A stretch of 37,907 nt of DNA from an uncultured Anaerolineae bacterium (GCA_937120535.1 CAKZJX010000035.1:1-37907); one strand, 5' to 3'; counted from the first letter of the stretch, positions 7,428-16,487 are shown. Program-made: numbers and translations. Notes: a model not told the origin generated them from the letters alone.

Positions 7428-8831
7428 TTAGAGCATGGTGCGGGGATCGGTGATCACGCCGCGCAGGGCGGTGGCAGCGGCGGTGAGCGGACTGGCTAGG
7501 AAGGTGCGTCCGCCTTTCCCTTGGCGTCCTTCGAAGTTGCGATTGCTGGTGCTCACTGCGTATTGGCCGGGCTCCAGTTGATCGCCGTTCATAGCGATGC
7601 ACATGGAGCAGCCGGGTTCGCGCCATTCGGCGCCGGCCTGGCGGAAGATACGATCCAGGCCTTCTGCCTCGGCCTGTCGCTTGACCTGCTGTGAGCCAGG
7701 CACCACCAATACACGCAAGCCATCGGCAACTTTGCGCCCCTTGAGAAGGGCAGCCGCTTGGCGTAGGTCTGAAATGCGAGCGTTGGTGCAGCTGCCAATG
7801 AAGACCACATCTACTTTCTTGCCCAGCAGGGATTGGCCGGGTTGCAAGTCCATATAGGTCAGGGCCTTCTGCAGAGCGCGCTTCTGGCCGGGATCGCTGA
7901 GGGAATCAGGATCGGGGATACGTTCGCTGATCTTCATGCCCATGGCCGGCGTGGTACCGTAGGTGATCATCGGCTCTAGGGAAGAGACGTCCAGGGTGAT
8001 GGTTTTATCGTAGGTGGCGCCTTCGTCGGTAGGGAGGGTGCGCCAGTAGGCCACTGCGCGGTCCCAATCAGCGCCTTTGGGGGCGAATTCGCGCCCGTAG
8101 AGATATTCAAACGTCACGTCGTCAGGCGCTACCATGCCGGCCCGGGCGCCGCCCTCGATCGACATGTTACAGATCGTCATCCGCTCTTCCATAGAAAGCG
8201 AGCGAATGGTTGAGCCGGTGTATTCAAACACATGTCCAATCCCTCCACCGACGCCGATCTGGGCGATCAGAGCCAGGATGATGTCTTTGGCCGTGACACC
8301 GCGCGGCAGGATCCCTTCGATGCGCACTTCACAGGTCTTGGGTTTGCGTTGCAGCAGACACTGGGTCGCCAGCACGTGTTCCACTTCGCTGGTGCCAATG
8401 CCAAAGGCCAGGGCGCCGAAGGCGCCGTGGGTGGCGGTGTGGCTATCGCCGCAGACAATGGTCAGGCCGGGTTGGGTCAAGCCGAGCTCCGGCCCGATAA
8501 CGTGTACGATGCCGCGTTGTGGACTTTGGAGGCTGTATAGGCGGAAGCCGAATTCGCGAGCATTGTCTTCCAGCTTTTGGATCTGGGCGGCTGCCAGGGG
8601 ATCAGTGATCGGCACGTCGGGCGGGGTGGTGGGCACGGAATGGTCTATGGTAGCCACGGCGCGATCGGGCCGGCGCACCTTCAACCCGCGGCGTCGCAGG
8701 CCATCGAAGGCCTGAGGTGAGGTCACTTCGTGGAGCAGGTGTAGGTCAATATACAAGATAGCGGGCGAGTCCGGCTCTTGAGCGATGACGTGAGCGTCCC
8801 AGACTTTTTCAAAGAGCGTTCTCGGCTTCAT
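7428..8831 (-). CDS. leuC: Isopropylmalate isomerase, large subunit
   Basis: A 467-residue [4Fe-4S] hydro-lyase. The N-terminus [16 protein letters not shown] and the motifs [35 protein letters not shown] and [14 protein letters not shown] show the three cluster cysteines. It works with LeuD on 2-isopropylmalate and, given cimA nearby, probably citramalate. ATG 8831 was chosen because AGGAG stands upstream and the protein then has the normal start; the longer frame to 8900 encodes no conserved sequence. The start overlaps the stop of the preceding 50-aa ORF (ATGA), so translation is coupled to it. Confidence 0.95.
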   Translation of the reverse strand: MKPRTLFEKVWDAHVIAQEPDSPAILYIDLHLLHEVTSPQAFDGLRRRGLKVRRPDRAVATIDHSVPTTPPDVPITDPLAAAQIQKLEDNAREFGFRLYSLQSPQRGIVHVIGPELGLTQPGLTIVCGDSHTATHGAFGALAFGIGTSEVEHVLATQCLLQRKPKTCEVRIEGILPRGVTAKDIILALIAQIGVGGGIGHVFEYTGSTIRSLSMEERMTICNMSIEGGARAGMVAPDDVTFEYLYGREFAPKGADWDRAVAYWRTLPTDEGATYDKTITLDVSSLEPMITYGTTPAMGMKISERIPDPDSLSDPGQKRALQKALTYMDLQPGQSLLGKKVDVVFIGSCTNARISDLRQAAALLKGRKVADGLRVLVVPGSQQVKRQAEAEGLDRIFRQAGAEWREPGCSMCIAMNGDQLEPGQYAVSTSNRNFEGRQGKGGRTFLASPLTAAATALRGVITDPRTML

Positions 8832-8980
8832 TCTTTGTCTTTCTCCTGAAGGGAGGTGGTGTTGTCGGCATCGGCGCTCAGGAGCACGGTCACGTCCCAT
8901 TGGGAAGGATAGGTGCGAGGTTCAGGAAAGGGATCGGGGTATAGGCGTTCTGAGGGGGAGGGAGTCGCTTGTGGGTTCAT
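8828..8980 (-). CDS. Small protein (50 aa) between leuA and leuC, unknown function
   Basis: ATG 8980 is preceded by AAGGAG at a six-base spacing (AAAGGAGATGACCATG). The frame encodes 50 residues and ends in an ATGA overlap with leuC, the classic arrangement for translational coupling. The sequence is acidic and Pro-rich at the N-terminal half (segment [20 protein letters not shown], about 11-30), followed by TVLLSADAD and a charged tail. It has no Cys, His or membrane segment. The unusual, non-random [11 protein letters not shown] motif and the good initiation signals argue that it is expressed. I do not recognise the family. It may help LeuC or LeuCD assembly, or only feed ribosomes to leuC. 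Confidence 0.6.
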   Translation of the reverse strand: MNPQATPSPSERLYPDPFPEPRTYPSQWDVTVLLSADADNTTSLQEKDKE

Positions 8981-9033
8981 GGTCATCTCCTTTAGTGGGT
9001 GAGGTGGGGCATGGGTGAGGTAGGGTTCACCAG

Positions 9034-10668
9034 CTAGCCGAGCATCACGCCATAGTCATTGGTGACCATGTGGCGTGTTTCGCTTTGGGCAACAAGCAGT
9101 TTGTTGAGGGCCGCCAGGTATGCCTTGGCGCTGGCCACGATGATGTCGGTGTCGGCTCCATGACCACCGAAGACGCGCTCGTATAGGACCTCGTGTTGGG
9201 CATCTAATTTTTGCATGCCATCTTTCGGCTGGATGCGCACGGTGACTTCGCCAATAGCGTCAATTCCTTCGGTGACGGCATGGACGTTGAACTCGAGCAG
9301 AGTGTTGGGGGCGCGCACAATGTGGTCAATGGCCTTGTAGGTAGCGTCCACCGGGCCGGTGCCGATGGCAGCATGCACATGGACTTTGCCGTCGGGGCCG
9401 CGCAGGCGCACTGTGGCGGTGGGCAGGCCCATGGTCCCGCAGCTTACCTGGAGGCTGTCCAGGGTGTACACTTCGCGGGGCTGGTAGAACTCGTCATTGA
9501 CCAGGGCCTCTAAATCGGCATCGGTGATCACCTTCTTGCGGTCGGCTAGGGCTTTGAAGCGGGTGAATAGCCGGTCGAGCTCGGCTTCGTCGAGCGAGTA
9601 GCCCATCTGAGCCAGGCGAACGCGCAGGGCATGCCGGCCGGAGTGTTTGCCGAGCACCAGCCGCGATTGGCTGATGCCTACGTCTTCGGGACGCATGATC
9701 TCATAGGTCAGTGAGTGTTTGAGCATTCCATCTTGGTGGATGCCGGCTTCGTGGGCAAAGGCATTGGCTCCGACGATGGCTTTGTTGGGTTGAACAGGGA
9801 TGCCGGTATAGTTGCTGACCAGCTTGCTCACGCGAGCGATCTGGCGGGTGTCGATGCCGGTTTCCAAGCCGAAGATGGGGGAGCGGGTTTTGAGGGCCAT
9901 CACGACTTCTTCGAGAGCGGTGTTGCCGGCCCGTTCGCCGATGCCGTTGATGGTCACTTCGGCCTGACGCGCCCCGGCGCGAATGCCGGCCAGGGTGTTG
10001 GCGGTGGCCAGCCCCAAGTCGTTGTGGCAGTGGACTGAGATGGTGATGCCGTCGTGCATGCCGGGGGTATTCTTGATGATGCCGGCGATCAAGGCTCCGA
10101 ACTCGTCTGGCGTGGTATAGCCGACCGTGTCGGGGATGTTGAGGGTGGTAGCGCCGGCCCGGATGGCCTCTCCTAGCACTTCGTACAGGAAGTTGGGATC
10201 GGAGCGGCCGGCATCCTCTGGGCTGAATTCCACGTCCTCACACAGGCTGCGGGCGTAGGCCACCATTTCCCGCACGCGCTGAATCACCTCCTCGCGCGTC
10301 ATCTTGAGCTTGTGTTGCAGGTGGATGTCGGACGTGGCCAGGAAGGTGTGGATGCGAGGATGGGCAGCCTGACGGACGGCTTCCCAAGCCCGATCGATAT
10401 CGGCCTTACTCGCCCGGGCCAGGGCGGCGATCACCGGAACTCGAGCGTGCTCTTTGCCCCGCGGCGGGTTGCCCACTTCGATCGCAATCCGTCGCACCGC
10501 TTCTAAGTCGTCGGGCGAGGCTGCCGGGAAACCGGCTTCGATGATGTCTACGCCCAAGCGCGCTAGGGCGCGCGCAACCTCCAATTTCTCGGCCGAGGTC
10601 ATGGTGGCGCCAGGGGATTGTTCGCCATCGCGCAAGGTGGTGTCGAAAATCTTTACGTAATTGTTCAT
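9034..10668 (-). CDS. leuA: 2-isopropylmalate synthase
   Basis: A 544-residue enzyme that commits 2-oxoisovalerate and acetyl-CoA to leucine synthesis. The N-terminus [19 protein letters not shown] is diagnostic for LeuA. The metal-binding HCHNDLG and the NGIGERAGN segment follow, then [14 protein letters not shown]. The C-terminal third (from about residue 390) is the LeuA_dimer domain that binds leucine for feedback inhibition. ATG 10668 has a weak GAGG upstream. It lies 47 bases after ilvC and 53 bases before the 50-aa ORF. Confidence 0.95.
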   Translation of the reverse strand: MNNYVKIFDTTLRDGEQSPGATMTSAEKLEVARALARLGVDIIEAGFPAASPDDLEAVRRIAIEVGNPPRGKEHARVPVIAALARASKADIDRAWEAVRQAAHPRIHTFLATSDIHLQHKLKMTREEVIQRVREMVAYARSLCEDVEFSPEDAGRSDPNFLYEVLGEAIRAGATTLNIPDTVGYTTPDEFGALIAGIIKNTPGMHDGITISVHCHNDLGLATANTLAGIRAGARQAEVTINGIGERAGNTALEEVVMALKTRSPIFGLETGIDTRQIARVSKLVSNYTGIPVQPNKAIVGANAFAHEAGIHQDGMLKHSLTYEIMRPEDVGISQSRLVLGKHSGRHALRVRLAQMGYSLDEAELDRLFTRFKALADRKKVITDADLEALVNDEFYQPREVYTLDSLQVSCGTMGLPTATVRLRGPDGKVHVHAAIGTGPVDATYKAIDHIVRAPNTLLEFNVHAVTEGIDAIGEVTVRIQPKDGMQKLDAQHEVLYERVFGGHGADTDIIVASAKAYLAALNKLLVAQSETRHMVTNDYGVMLG

Positions 10669-10715
10669 AGCACTTCCCTCACACAGGTAAAGTTATGGAC
10701 AAATGAGCGTAGTCG

Positions 10716-11768
10716 CTATTTCTTCCAGTTTTCCGGGCGCAGGGCGCGCACCGCTGCGCCGGCCTTCCACATCTCCGAATTGCGCATAACGGCCAGCTCT
10801 TTCTCCAGTTGTTCTCGGTAATCAGGGCGTGAATTGGCTTCGAGCACAATGCGCGCTTCGTTGCCGCTAGCGACGCTGTCGTAGAGTTCACGAAACAGCG
10901 GTTCGACGGCTTGGCGGAAGCGATCTTTCCAGTCCAGGGCGCCGCGCTGGGCAGTGGTGGAGCAGTTGGCATACATCCAGTCCATGCCGTTTTCGCCAAC
11001 CAGGCGAATGAGCGATTGGGTGAGTTCTTCGACCGTTTCGTTAAAGGCTTCGCTGGGGCTATGGCCGCGGCGGCGCAATTCGTAGTATTGGGCTTCCATC
11101 ACGCCGGCCAGCGCTCCCATCAAGACGCCGCGCTCGCCGGTCAGGTCGCTGTAGACCTCGTTCTCGAAGGTGGTGGGGAATAGGTAGCCGGCCCCGATGG
11201 CGATGCCGAGCGCCACGGTTCGCTCCCAAGCGCGGCCGGTGTAATCCTGATAGATGGCAAAGCTGGCGTTGATGCCGCTGCCCGCCAGGAAGTTGCGCCG
11301 CACGCTGGTTCCCGATCCCTTGGGGGCGACCAGGGAGACGTCCACGTTGGAGGGAGGGATCACGCCAGTCTGGTCTTTGAAGGTGATGGAGAAGCCATGG
11401 GAGAAGTAGAGCAGGTTGCCTTCGTTCAGATGCTCCACGATCTTGGGCCACTGTTCGCGCTGGCCAGCATCGGAGAGCAGGTATTGGATGATGGTGCCGC
11501 GCTCGGCCGCTTCTTCCAACGAGAAGAGCGTTTCGCCGGGCATCCAGCCGTCGGCGATGGCCTTCTCCCAGTTTTTGGTGCCCGGGCGCTGACCGACGAT
11601 GACGCGAATGCCGTTGTCGCGCATGTTCAGCGCCTGGGCCGGCCCTTGCACGCCGTAGCCCAACACGGCCACCACTTCGTCTTTCAACACCTGGCGCGCC
11701 CGTTCGAGGGGAAACTCTTCGCGAGTAACGACCTCTTCAATTACGCCGCCGAAATCAATTTGAGCCAT
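10716..11768 (-). CDS. ilvC: Ketol-acid reductoisomerase, Bacteroidetes-like variant
   Basis: A 350-residue KARI that converts acetolactate and acetohydroxybutyrate to dihydroxy acids, using Mg2+ and NAD(P)H. It has GYGVQGPAQALNMRDNG instead of the common GYGSQGHAHALNLRDSG, a longer GQRPGTKNWEKAIADGW cofactor loop and VAPKGSGTSVRRNFL. These match what I recall of the Bacteroidetes-type enzymes rather than the usual Gram-positive or cyanobacterial type. ENEVYSDLTGERG and the C-terminal ENGMDWMYANCSTTAQRG complete the active site. ATG 11768 follows AGGAGA. It lies 53 bases after ilvN. A variant origin by ancient transfer is possible. Confidence 0.93.
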   Translation of the reverse strand: MAQIDFGGVIEEVVTREEFPLERARQVLKDEVVAVLGYGVQGPAQALNMRDNGIRVIVGQRPGTKNWEKAIADGWMPGETLFSLEEAAERGTIIQYLLSDAGQREQWPKIVEHLNEGNLLYFSHGFSITFKDQTGVIPPSNVDVSLVAPKGSGTSVRRNFLAGSGINASFAIYQDYTGRAWERTVALGIAIGAGYLFPTTFENEVYSDLTGERGVLMGALAGVMEAQYYELRRRGHSPSEAFNETVEELTQSLIRLVGENGMDWMYANCSTTAQRGALDWKDRFRQAVEPLFRELYDSVASGNEARIVLEANSRPDYREQLEKELAVMRNSEMWKAGAAVRALRPENWKK

Positions 11769-11821
11769 AAGGTTTCTCTCCTGAGTGGGGATAGGTCTAG
11801 AAAGGATCGGCGGGGATCCGA

Positions 11822-12385
11822 CTAGAATTCCGCCAATCCTATCTCCTCTGGATCGCGTTCGTACCAGCCGTTGCCGTTAGCGCCAGGGGTGCGGCGTTCA
11901 CCTTGGTAGGATCCACGCGTCATGGCGATCTGACCGGTGCGCACCATCTCCAAGATGCCGATCGGGCGCAACAGCTCGATCATGCTCTCGATCTTGTCTT
12001 CGGTACCAGTCACTTCCACGATCACTGAGTCGGGGGCTACGTCTACGATGCGGGCGCGGAAGATGGCGGCCAGGTTGTTGATCTCGGCGCGCTGCTCGGG
12101 GCTCGCTTTGACCTTGATCAGGGCCAGATCGCGCGTCACCGTAGGTTTGTGAGTCACGTCCTGAACGTCGATCACGTTGATTAGCTTGTAGAGGTTGGCT
12201 TCGATCTTGTGGGCATCGGTTTTGTCTTGACAGTCCACCACGATGGTCATGCGTGAGATGTCTGGGCGTTCAGTCCGCCCCACAGCCAACGATTCGATGT
12301 TGAAGTTGCGGCGGCGGAACAGCGAGGCGACGCGGTTTAACACGCCGGGTTTGTTTTCGACCAGGGCAATGAACGTGTGTTGCAT
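11822..12385 (-). CDS. ilvN: Acetolactate synthase, small regulatory subunit
   Basis: A 187-residue ACT-domain subunit that binds valine and stimulates and feedback-regulates the large subunit. The N-terminus TFIALVENKPGVLNRVASLF followed by RRRNFNIESLAVG is the standard ACT signature, and a second ALS_ss C-terminal domain follows. The frame is open to 12484, but that extension overlaps ilvB and is not conserved-looking; ATG 12385 has AAAGGAG in place. It lies 19 bases after ilvB. The tail after about residue 160 (Gly/Asn-rich) is somewhat longer than usual. Confidence 0.95.
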   Translation of the reverse strand: MQHTFIALVENKPGVLNRVASLFRRRNFNIESLAVGRTERPDISRMTIVVDCQDKTDAHKIEANLYKLINVIDVQDVTHKPTVTRDLALIKVKASPEQRAEINNLAAIFRARIVDVAPDSVIVEVTGTEDKIESMIELLRPIGILEMVRTGQIAMTRGSYQGERRTPGANGNGWYERDPEEIGLAEF

Positions 12386-12404
12386 AGCCCACTCCTTTCT
12401 GCGC

Positions 12405-14099
12405 TCACGATTGCGGTTGACGGATCGGTCGGCGCAGCATCTCGTGCAACGAGGCGCCGGCCGGCACCATCGGATAGACAGCATCTTCTTGCTCGACGAC
12501 GAACTCCAACACCACCGGACCGGGGGTTTGTCGTGCCCAGGTGATGGCCGGCCGCACCTCTTCGGGTTTGGTCACCCGTCGCGCTGGCACGCCGTGAGCA
12601 TCGGCCAATTTCACGAAATCCGGGTTATGTAGGTACACCGCCGAATAGCGTTTTTCAAAGAAGAACTCTTGCCATTGCCGCACCATGCCCAAGAAGCTGT
12701 TGTTCATGATCGCCACTTTCACATTGGCTCCTTCTTGCACGGCGGTGGAGAGTTCAGCCGCCGTCATCTGGAAGCCGCCATCGCCCACGACGGCCCAGAT
12801 TTCCTCGTTCTTGTGAGCGAACCAGGCGCCGATGGCCGAGGGCAGACCGAATCCCATGGCGCCTGCGCCGCCGGAGGTGATCCAGCGCTTTGGCTTGTCC
12901 ATGAAGTAGTATTGGGCTGCCCACATCTGGTGTTGGCCGACGTCGGTGGTCACGATAGCGCCGCCTTGGGTCATCTCCCATAGGTCGTGGATCACGTGAG
13001 CAGTGTGGAGTTTGCCGTCGTTGGGCCAGTTCATGATCGAGCGGGCGTCTCCTTCGGCTTTCCATTCGGCAATCTGTTGTAGCCATTCGTCGTGGTCATA
13101 TTCGTCCACCATGGGGAGGAGATCGCTGACGATGGCTTTCAGGTCACCGATCAGCGGCACGTCGACGCGCACGTTCTTATGCACTTCGGAGGGGTCAATT
13201 TCCACATGTATCTTCTTGGCATTGGGGGCGTAGGTCTTCAGATTGCCAGTCACGCGGTCATCAAAGCGCATGCCGAAGGCCAGAAGCAGGTCGGCGTTCT
13301 GGATGGCCAGATTGCAATGGGCTTCACCATGCATACCCATCATGCCCAAGCTGAGCGGATGCGAAGCGGGGAAAGCCCCCAAGCCCAGGAGGGTCATCGC
13401 CACCGGAATTTGGGTCTTGATGGCAAAATGCTGGATCACTTGCTCGGCGCCGGAGATGATCGCGCCATGGCCGAGCAGGATCACCGGGCGTTTGGCGTTC
13501 TCAATCAGCTTCACTGCCCGCTGTAGGGCCTCGCGTGGCGCACGGATGGGTGGACGATAGCCGGGCAGGCGCACTTCCTCGGGATAAACGAACTCAGTCT
13601 TCTCGATCTGGGCATTCTTGCAGATGTCGATCAGAACCGGACCCGGGCGACCGGTGCGGGCGATGTAGAAGGCCTCGCGCACCACTTGGGCGATCTCATC
13701 GGCGCGGGTGACCAGGTAGTTGTGCTTGGTGATCGGCAGGGTAATGCCCGTCACGTCGGTTTCCTGGAAGGCGTCGCCGCCGATTAAGTGGGCTGCCACC
13801 TGTCCGGTGATGAACACCACTGGCGAAGAGTCCATCATGGCCGTCGAAATACCGGTTACCAGGTTGGTGGCGCCAGGGCCTGAGGTGGCCATGGCCACTC
13901 CCACCTTGCCCGAGGCACGGGAATAACCATCGGCCATATGGGCGGCTCCTTGCTCGTGACGCACCAGTACGTGATGGATCGGATAATTCAACATGGCATC
14001 GTAGACCGGCATAATCGCCCCGCCGGGATAACCGAACACCACCTCCACCCCCTCACGGATCAAACATTCCCACAAGATTTCTGCTCCACTCAGTTTCAT
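12405..14099 (-). CDS. ilvB: Acetolactate synthase, large catalytic subunit
   Basis: A 564-residue ThDP enzyme that joins two pyruvates, or pyruvate with 2-oxobutyrate, in the first common step. Visible are FGYPGGAIMPVYDA, RHEQGAAHMADGYSRASG with the catalytic Glu, TSGPGATNLVTGI, and the ThDP/Mg motif VVGDGGFQMTAAELSTAV followed by NNSFLGMVRQWQ. FAD-binding residues in the middle domain are implied by length. ATG 14099 has GAGGAG upstream. It lies 21 bases after ilvD and is followed by its regulatory subunit, as in most genomes. Confidence 0.96.
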   Translation of the reverse strand: MKLSGAEILWECLIREGVEVVFGYPGGAIMPVYDAMLNYPIHHVLVRHEQGAAHMADGYSRASGKVGVAMATSGPGATNLVTGISTAMMDSSPVVFITGQVAAHLIGGDAFQETDVTGITLPITKHNYLVTRADEIAQVVREAFYIARTGRPGPVLIDICKNAQIEKTEFVYPEEVRLPGYRPPIRAPREALQRAVKLIENAKRPVILLGHGAIISGAEQVIQHFAIKTQIPVAMTLLGLGAFPASHPLSLGMMGMHGEAHCNLAIQNADLLLAFGMRFDDRVTGNLKTYAPNAKKIHVEIDPSEVHKNVRVDVPLIGDLKAIVSDLLPMVDEYDHDEWLQQIAEWKAEGDARSIMNWPNDGKLHTAHVIHDLWEMTQGGAIVTTDVGQHQMWAAQYYFMDKPKRWITSGGAGAMGFGLPSAIGAWFAHKNEEIWAVVGDGGFQMTAAELSTAVQEGANVKVAIMNNSFLGMVRQWQEFFFEKRYSAVYLHNPDFVKLADAHGVPARRVTKPEEVRPAITWARQTPGPVVLEFVVEQEDAVYPMVPAGASLHEMLRRPIRQPQS

Positions 14100-14120
14100 A
14101 CTTATTTCTCCTCAATATTT

Positions 14121-15788
14121 TCATTGTGTGATTGCGCCGCGAGCCGCCGAAGACACCGTGCGGGCGTATTTGCCCATCACGCCGCGCTCGTAGCGCGGTT
14201 TCGGTGGACGCCATTCCTTGCGCCGAGCTTCTAGGGTGGCTTCGTCTACTTCCAGGCGCAGTTGGCGCTTTTCGACGTCAATGGTGATCATGTCGCCGTC
14301 TTGTACCAAGGCGATCGTTCCGCCGACGGCTGCTTCGGGAGCGATGTGACCGACCGAGATGCCGCGCGTAGCGCCGGAGAAGCGCCCGTCGGTGAGCAGG
14401 GCAACCTGCTCACCTAGGCCGGCCCCGGCGATGGCCGCCGTCACGCCCAGCATCTCACGCATCCCCGGTCCGCCTTTCGGCCCCTCGTAGCGGATCACCA
14501 CCACATCGCCTGGGCGGATTTTCTGCGACGTCACGGCAGCCATGGCATCCTCTTCGCAATCGAACACCCGGGCCGGCCCTCGGAAGTAGGCGACCTGATT
14601 GGCGGCGATCTTGTGCACACATCCCTCCTCGGCCAGGTTGCCGTGCAAGATAACCAAGCCTCCATTGGGTTTGAGTGGCCGATCCACTGCATGGATCACC
14701 TGCTGGCCGGGTGTTTCTACGGCAGATTGGGCAGCCTCAGCCAAAGTCTTGCCGGTGACCGTCAGGCAATCACCGTGCAGGTATCCGCCTTCCAGCAGGC
14801 GCTTGACCAACAGTGGGATGCCGCCAGCGGCGTGCATTTCGGCTGCGGTGTAGCGCCCGAACGGCTTGAGGTCGGCGATCAGGGGAGTGCGTGCAGAGAT
14901 GCGATCAAAGTCATCGATCTCTAGGTCTACGCCGACTTCCCAGGCGAGCGCCAGAAGGTGTAATACAGCATTGGTTGAGCCGCCGCTAGCTGCCACTGCT
15001 GTGATAGCATTTTCAAAGGCTCGGCGGGTAAAAATGTGAGAGGGGCGCAGATGGGCTCGTAGCAGATCGATCACCATTCGGCCGGTCTCGTAGGCAGCTT
15101 GTTCTTTCTCCGGAGCTGTGGCAGGGATGCTATTGAACCCCAGGGGCGAGATGCCGATCACCTCCATAATGGTGGACATGGTGTTGGCGGTGAACTGCCC
15201 TCCGCAAGCACCCGGCCCAGGGCAGGCGTGATTTTCGATGGCGGCAAATTCTTCGGCGCTGATCTTGCCGCTGGTGTAGGCGCCGACGGCTTCGAATACG
15301 TCCTGGATGGTCAGCGTGCGATCACCCAATTTGCCCGGCTGGATCGAGCCGCCATAAAGCACCAGCCCAGGGATGTCAAGCCGGGCGAGGGCCATCATCA
15401 CCCCTGGGTTCGTCTTATCACAGCCGGAGAGGCAGACCAAGGCGTCGAAGTGATTGCCGCGCGCCACCAGTTCGATCGAGTCGGCAATCACCTCGCGGCT
15501 GATGAGCGAGGCCTTCATTCCCTCAGCGCCCATGCTGATGCCGTCTGAGATGGATACGGTGTTGAATTCCAGAGGCGTTCCGCCGGCGGCGCGAATCCCC
15601 TCTTTGACCTTGGCTGCCAGGCGGTTCAAGTGATAGTTGCACGGGCCGATTTCAATCCACGTATTGGCGACCCCGATAATCGGGCGGCGTAGATCGTCGT
15701 CGGTGAGGCCGGTCGCCTTGAGCATAGCGCGCGCCGGAGCGCGGTGGGGTCCTTCTGTGATCACGTAACTGTTGGGTTTCCAGCTCAT
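14121..15788 (-). CDS. ilvD: Dihydroxy-acid dehydratase
   Basis: A 555-residue iron-sulfur dehydratase for the third step of Ile and Val synthesis. Cys-containing motifs [19 protein letters not shown] and [17 protein letters not shown] are both present, as is [15 protein letters not shown]. The start at 15788 ([13 protein letters not shown]) matches the family; the open frame upstream to 15845 runs through the attenuator hairpin and is not coding. GAGGAAAG and AAGG precede the start. It is the first enzyme gene of the operon, directly behind the leader peptide and terminator, so it is the gene immediately exposed to attenuation. Confidence 0.96.
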   Translation of the reverse strand: MSWKPNSYVITEGPHRAPARAMLKATGLTDDDLRRPIIGVANTWIEIGPCNYHLNRLAAKVKEGIRAAGGTPLEFNTVSISDGISMGAEGMKASLISREVIADSIELVARGNHFDALVCLSGCDKTNPGVMMALARLDIPGLVLYGGSIQPGKLGDRTLTIQDVFEAVGAYTSGKISAEEFAAIENHACPGPGACGGQFTANTMSTIMEVIGISPLGFNSIPATAPEKEQAAYETGRMVIDLLRAHLRPSHIFTRRAFENAITAVAASGGSTNAVLHLLALAWEVGVDLEIDDFDRISARTPLIADLKPFGRYTAAEMHAAGGIPLLVKRLLEGGYLHGDCLTVTGKTLAEAAQSAVETPGQQVIHAVDRPLKPNGGLVILHGNLAEEGCVHKIAANQVAYFRGPARVFDCEEDAMAAVTSQKIRPGDVVVIRYEGPKGGPGMREMLGVTAAIAGAGLGEQVALLTDGRFSGATRGISVGHIAPEAAVGGTIALVQDGDMITIDVEKRQLRLEVDEATLEARRKEWRPPKPRYERGVMGKYARTVSSAARGAITQ

Positions 15789-15819
15789 CCTTGCTTTCCT
15801 CGACTCGGGTGAAAATAAA

Positions 15820-15843
15820 GAGCCGCCCTGGGTTGGGCGGCTC
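15820..15843 (-). terminator. Intrinsic terminator (attenuator) of the ilv operon
   Basis: Minus strand: GAGCCGCCC, six-base loop AACCCA, GGGCGGCTC, then TTTATTTTC. The 9-bp stem is perfect and ends 32 bases before the ilvD start. No promoter fits between it and ilvD, so it must act in the leader RNA. Confidence 0.88.
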
Positions 15844-15868
15844 ATGTGTTCCTCAAACTGGTGTGCTG

Positions 15869-15985
15869 CTATGATGCTGCACGTACCCTGGCTTTCGCCG
15901 TCCCAACCACAAATAGGCCCTTAATGATGATAAGGACCGCAAGCAGGACAACGATAAGCGAGAGGAAGTGCAGTACGTTTGGCAT
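15869..15985 (-). CDS. Leader peptide of the branched-chain amino-acid operon (38 aa)
   Basis: Between a strong promoter and the attenuator lies a 38-codon ORF with 18 branched-chain codons: V4 L5 L8 L10 I11 V12 V13 L14 L15 V17 L18 I19 I20 I21 L24 V26 V27 V34. The densest stretch is codons 10-21, and the C-terminus is basic (K31, R33, R35). The composition, position and terminator/antiterminator mimic the ilvGMEDA and ilvB leaders of enterobacteria. The peptide itself probably has no function; its translation senses charged tRNA-Ile, -Val and -Leu. The ribosome binding site is weak (CAGAG) and the untranslated leader is only about 13 bases. The main alternative is a single-span membrane peptide, since the sequence is hydrophobic. 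Stop TAG lies 25 bases before the terminator stem. Confidence 0.78.
   Translation of the reverse strand: MPNVLHFLSLIVVLLAVLIIIKGLFVVGTAKARVRAAS
15897..15938 (-). promoter_or_regulatory. Antiterminator and pause-hairpin segments of the ilv leader
   Basis: Inside the leader-peptide coding region the segment GGTTGGGACGGC (15908-15897) can pair with GCCGCCCAACC (15841-15831), which is the 5' arm and loop of the terminator. This gives 11 bp with one bulged A. Just upstream, GGTCCTTA (15938-15931) and TAAGGGCC (15923-15916) form an 8-bp hairpin (one G-U pair) over the Val-Leu-Ile-Ile-Ile codons and could act as the pause hairpin. A ribosome stalled on the Ile/Val/Leu run would leave the antiterminator arm free. 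Pairings were found by hand; no energies were calculated. Confidence 0.7.
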
Positions 15986-16004
15986 AGCTCTGAAGTTTGG
16001 TATG

Positions 16005-16032
16005 ATTATAGGCAGATTTGCGATTCCGTCAA
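16005..16032 (-). promoter_or_regulatory. Sigma70-type promoter of the ilv-leu operon
   Basis: Minus strand TTGACG (16032-16027), a 16-base spacer, then TATAAT (16010-16005). The start is expected near 15998. The MITE-like element begins about 10 bp upstream of the -35 box, so any upstream activator site has been replaced or displaced. Confidence 0.8.
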
Positions 16033-16041
16033 GGGGAAAAG

Positions 16042-16330
16042 GGCTTGTTCAATAAGCCTCTTTGGATGGTACGAACTGTCTCTAAAAGAGCCGCAAGCAG
16101 GCCGTTTGACCCTTGAATCGGCGGCTGATTCCATCGCTGATCCCCTCCCATGCCTGCTCCACTGGGCTCTCCTTTCGCACCATCGGCCTGTGCTTGGGAT
16201 CCGGCCTCCACCCTGCCGTGCAACGTGAGTCGTATGAGAACCCAACACGTAGACCACAGAGCTCCCCCGTGTCTTTGTGTCTCTGTGTGAAAAAATCCCC
16301 TTTTTTATTCACTCCCTATTGAACAAGGCC
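16042..16330. mobile_element. MITE-like element with inserted R1 end (chimeric)
   Basis: It starts with GGGCTTGTTCAATAAG and ends with the inverted CTATTGAACAAGGCC. The first about 140 bp match 36680-36815 closely, including AAGCAGGCCGTTTGACCC. The remainder (from about 16190) is instead the end of repeat R1. No ORF is supported. A 32-bp imperfect direct repeat, AGGGGAAAA then CTTGTTCAATAAG, flanks it (16032-16063 and 16331-16362). Non-autonomous; the helper transposase family is unknown. Confidence 0.7.
16190..16316 (+). repeat. Dispersed repeat R1, copy C (terminal part)
   Basis: Plus strand from CTTGGGATCCGGCCTCCA through TCTTTGTGTCTCTGTGTG to CCCCTTTTTTATTCACTCCC, matching the distal third of copies A and D. 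It forms the right half of the chimeric MITE-like element. Confidence 0.8.
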
Positions 16331-16343
16331 AGGGGAAAAAGCC

Positions 16344-16372
16344 TTGTTCAATAAGTCTTTTTATTGTATGAT
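16344..16372 (+). promoter_or_regulatory. Candidate promoter of the class IV aminotransferase, -35 from repeat end
   Basis: TTGTTC (16344-16349), a 17-base spacer, then TATGAT (16367-16372). The -35 hexamer is part of the repeat's TTGTTCAATAAG end. Confidence 0.5.
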
Positions 16373-16487
16373 GCTCCTTGCTGCTTGATGATCATGTCTA
16401 CATGGTATCATGAAAGCGTTGCAAGCAAAAGTCCTGATCATAAACATTCCGAGAATCTCACGAGGGGAATGGAGCATTTCTCAAACT

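Noticed and set aside
15789-15845. Upstream extension of ilvD
   Set aside because: It is encoded by the terminator hairpin and carries no family sequence.
16082-16312. Open frames in the MITE-like element as transposase
   Set aside because: No catalytic motifs, and the frames cross the chimeric junction.
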